DNA of 6,086 nucleotides from Crocinitomicaceae bacterium. GTDB taxonomy: Bacteria > Bacteroidota > Bacteroidia > Flavobacteriales_D > Crocinitomicaceae. The notes under the pieces were generated by a model. That model was not told the DNA's origin. It searched no databases and worked only from the letters and a program-made list of their open reading frames with translations. The stretch's first letter is position 1. Every line of letters begins with the position of its first letter. The stretch spans positions 1 through 6,086 of the forward strand of contig JAHEMP010000147.1 of the NCBI GenBank assembly GCA_024643585.1. Reading direction: 5' to 3'. Of this stretch, positions 5,763-6,086 are shown one piece after another. A program made the translations under genes and the position numbers.

Positions 5763-6085
5763 TAACGTATTGTAACGTTCACACCCCAGCAACTAAGATT
5801 AACACTTTGACCTTTAGAGAAACCATTGTCAAACAACTCGCCATCCGAAGGGAAATTTGAAGCATATTTTCCAGCGATTCCGGCTCTAGCGTACAATTCA
5901 GAAGCGTAGTAGTAATTAAATTTACGCTCAACTGTACTTGTTCCACAACTATTGGCCATTTGGGCTACACATTGTCCAGCCATTTTCAAAGCCTCATTCT
6001 TGTTTTTACCAGAAATTCCCATTGCTGTTTTGTAGGCTGCATTATAACTTCCTTGACTAAATTGAATTTTTAAAATTTCATAATC
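5762..6085 (-). CDS. C-terminal end of a larger protein, probably TPR-type (runs off the right edge)
   Basis: The frame is open from the right window edge to TAA at 5762-5764, giving 107 visible residues; the Met at 6022 is internal and not the start. The visible part opens with amphipathic helices (EILKIQFSQGSYNAAYKTA, then KNEALKMAGQCVAQMAN, then RKFNYYYASELYARAG) with small and aromatic residues placed as in tetratricopeptide repeats. It ends in FPSDGELFDNGFSKGQSVN followed by SCWGVNVTIR. A tail of the type ..LF..G..KGQ...CW...VT(I/V)R resembles what I recall from TPR proteins encoded just before lptC in Bacteroidetes. That resemblance is from memory, so the label is tentative. The stop codon shares a base with the lptC start (TAATG), so the two are translated from one message. 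Confidence 0.6.
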   Translation of the reverse strand, partial: DYEILKIQFSQGSYNAAYKTAMGISGKNKNEALKMAGQCVAQMANSCGTSTVERKFNYYYASELYARAGIAGKYASNFPSDGELFDNGFSKGQSVNLSCWGVNVTIR

Positions 6086-6086
6086 A

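Noticed and set aside
5762..6022. A complete 86-residue gene starting at the Met at 6022.
   Set aside because: The same frame stays open to the window edge with helix-forming sequence continuing before that Met, so this is the tail of a longer gene.
1..6086. Signs of a mobile element, prophage, CRISPR array or defence island, prompted by the YopX-like gene.
   Set aside because: No transposase, integrase, direct-repeat array, tRNA attachment site or compositional break was seen; the genes are co-oriented and tightly packed like core chromosome.

Overview
The window looks like an ordinary chromosomal segment of a Bacteroidetes bacterium, probably Flavobacteriales. This is judged from the AT-rich DNA, a DUF5686 outer-membrane protein, a lipoprotein form of LptC, and three intergenic copies of TATCTTTG, which fit the Bacteroidetes -7 promoter consensus TAnnTTTG. 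The assignment below order level is not secure. All genes lie on the minus strand, so the locus reads from right to left.

Right part (about 4560-6086): the C-terminal end of a gene that enters from beyond the window, probably a TPR-type envelope protein, ends in a TAATG overlap with lptC. LptC is the membrane-anchored periplasmic bridge component of lipopolysaccharide export. After 50 bp containing a promoter-like TATCTTTG come a 75-residue two-helix membrane protein and, overlapping it by 14 bp, a 124-residue protein whose middle resembles the YopX family usually seen in phages.

Middle (2028-4529): an 833-residue secreted protein has a signal peptide, a carboxypeptidase-regulatory-like beta-sandwich, a charged Lys/Glu insert and a long DUF5686 region ending in an aromatic residue, as expected for an outer-membrane beta-barrel. 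It starts 30 bp after the YopX-like gene with no obvious promoter of its own, so it may be read from the upstream promoter.

Left part (1-1937): kbl (glycine C-acetyltransferase of threonine catabolism) has its own promoter and a possible terminator hairpin. It is followed by a 100-residue orphan membrane-anchored or secreted protein with an almost leaderless promoter arrangement, then by the N-terminal 109 residues of a SulP-family anion transporter that leaves the window.

Functionally the right half is an envelope-biogenesis neighbourhood (LPS export, outer-membrane barrel) and the left half is metabolism and transport. I found no CRISPR array, insertion sequence, tRNA, rRNA, defence system or biosynthetic cluster. 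No intergenic gap exceeds 100 bp. The most interesting points are the YopX-like gene inside an envelope operon, the orphan small protein with a promoter abutting its start codon, and two start-site corrections.
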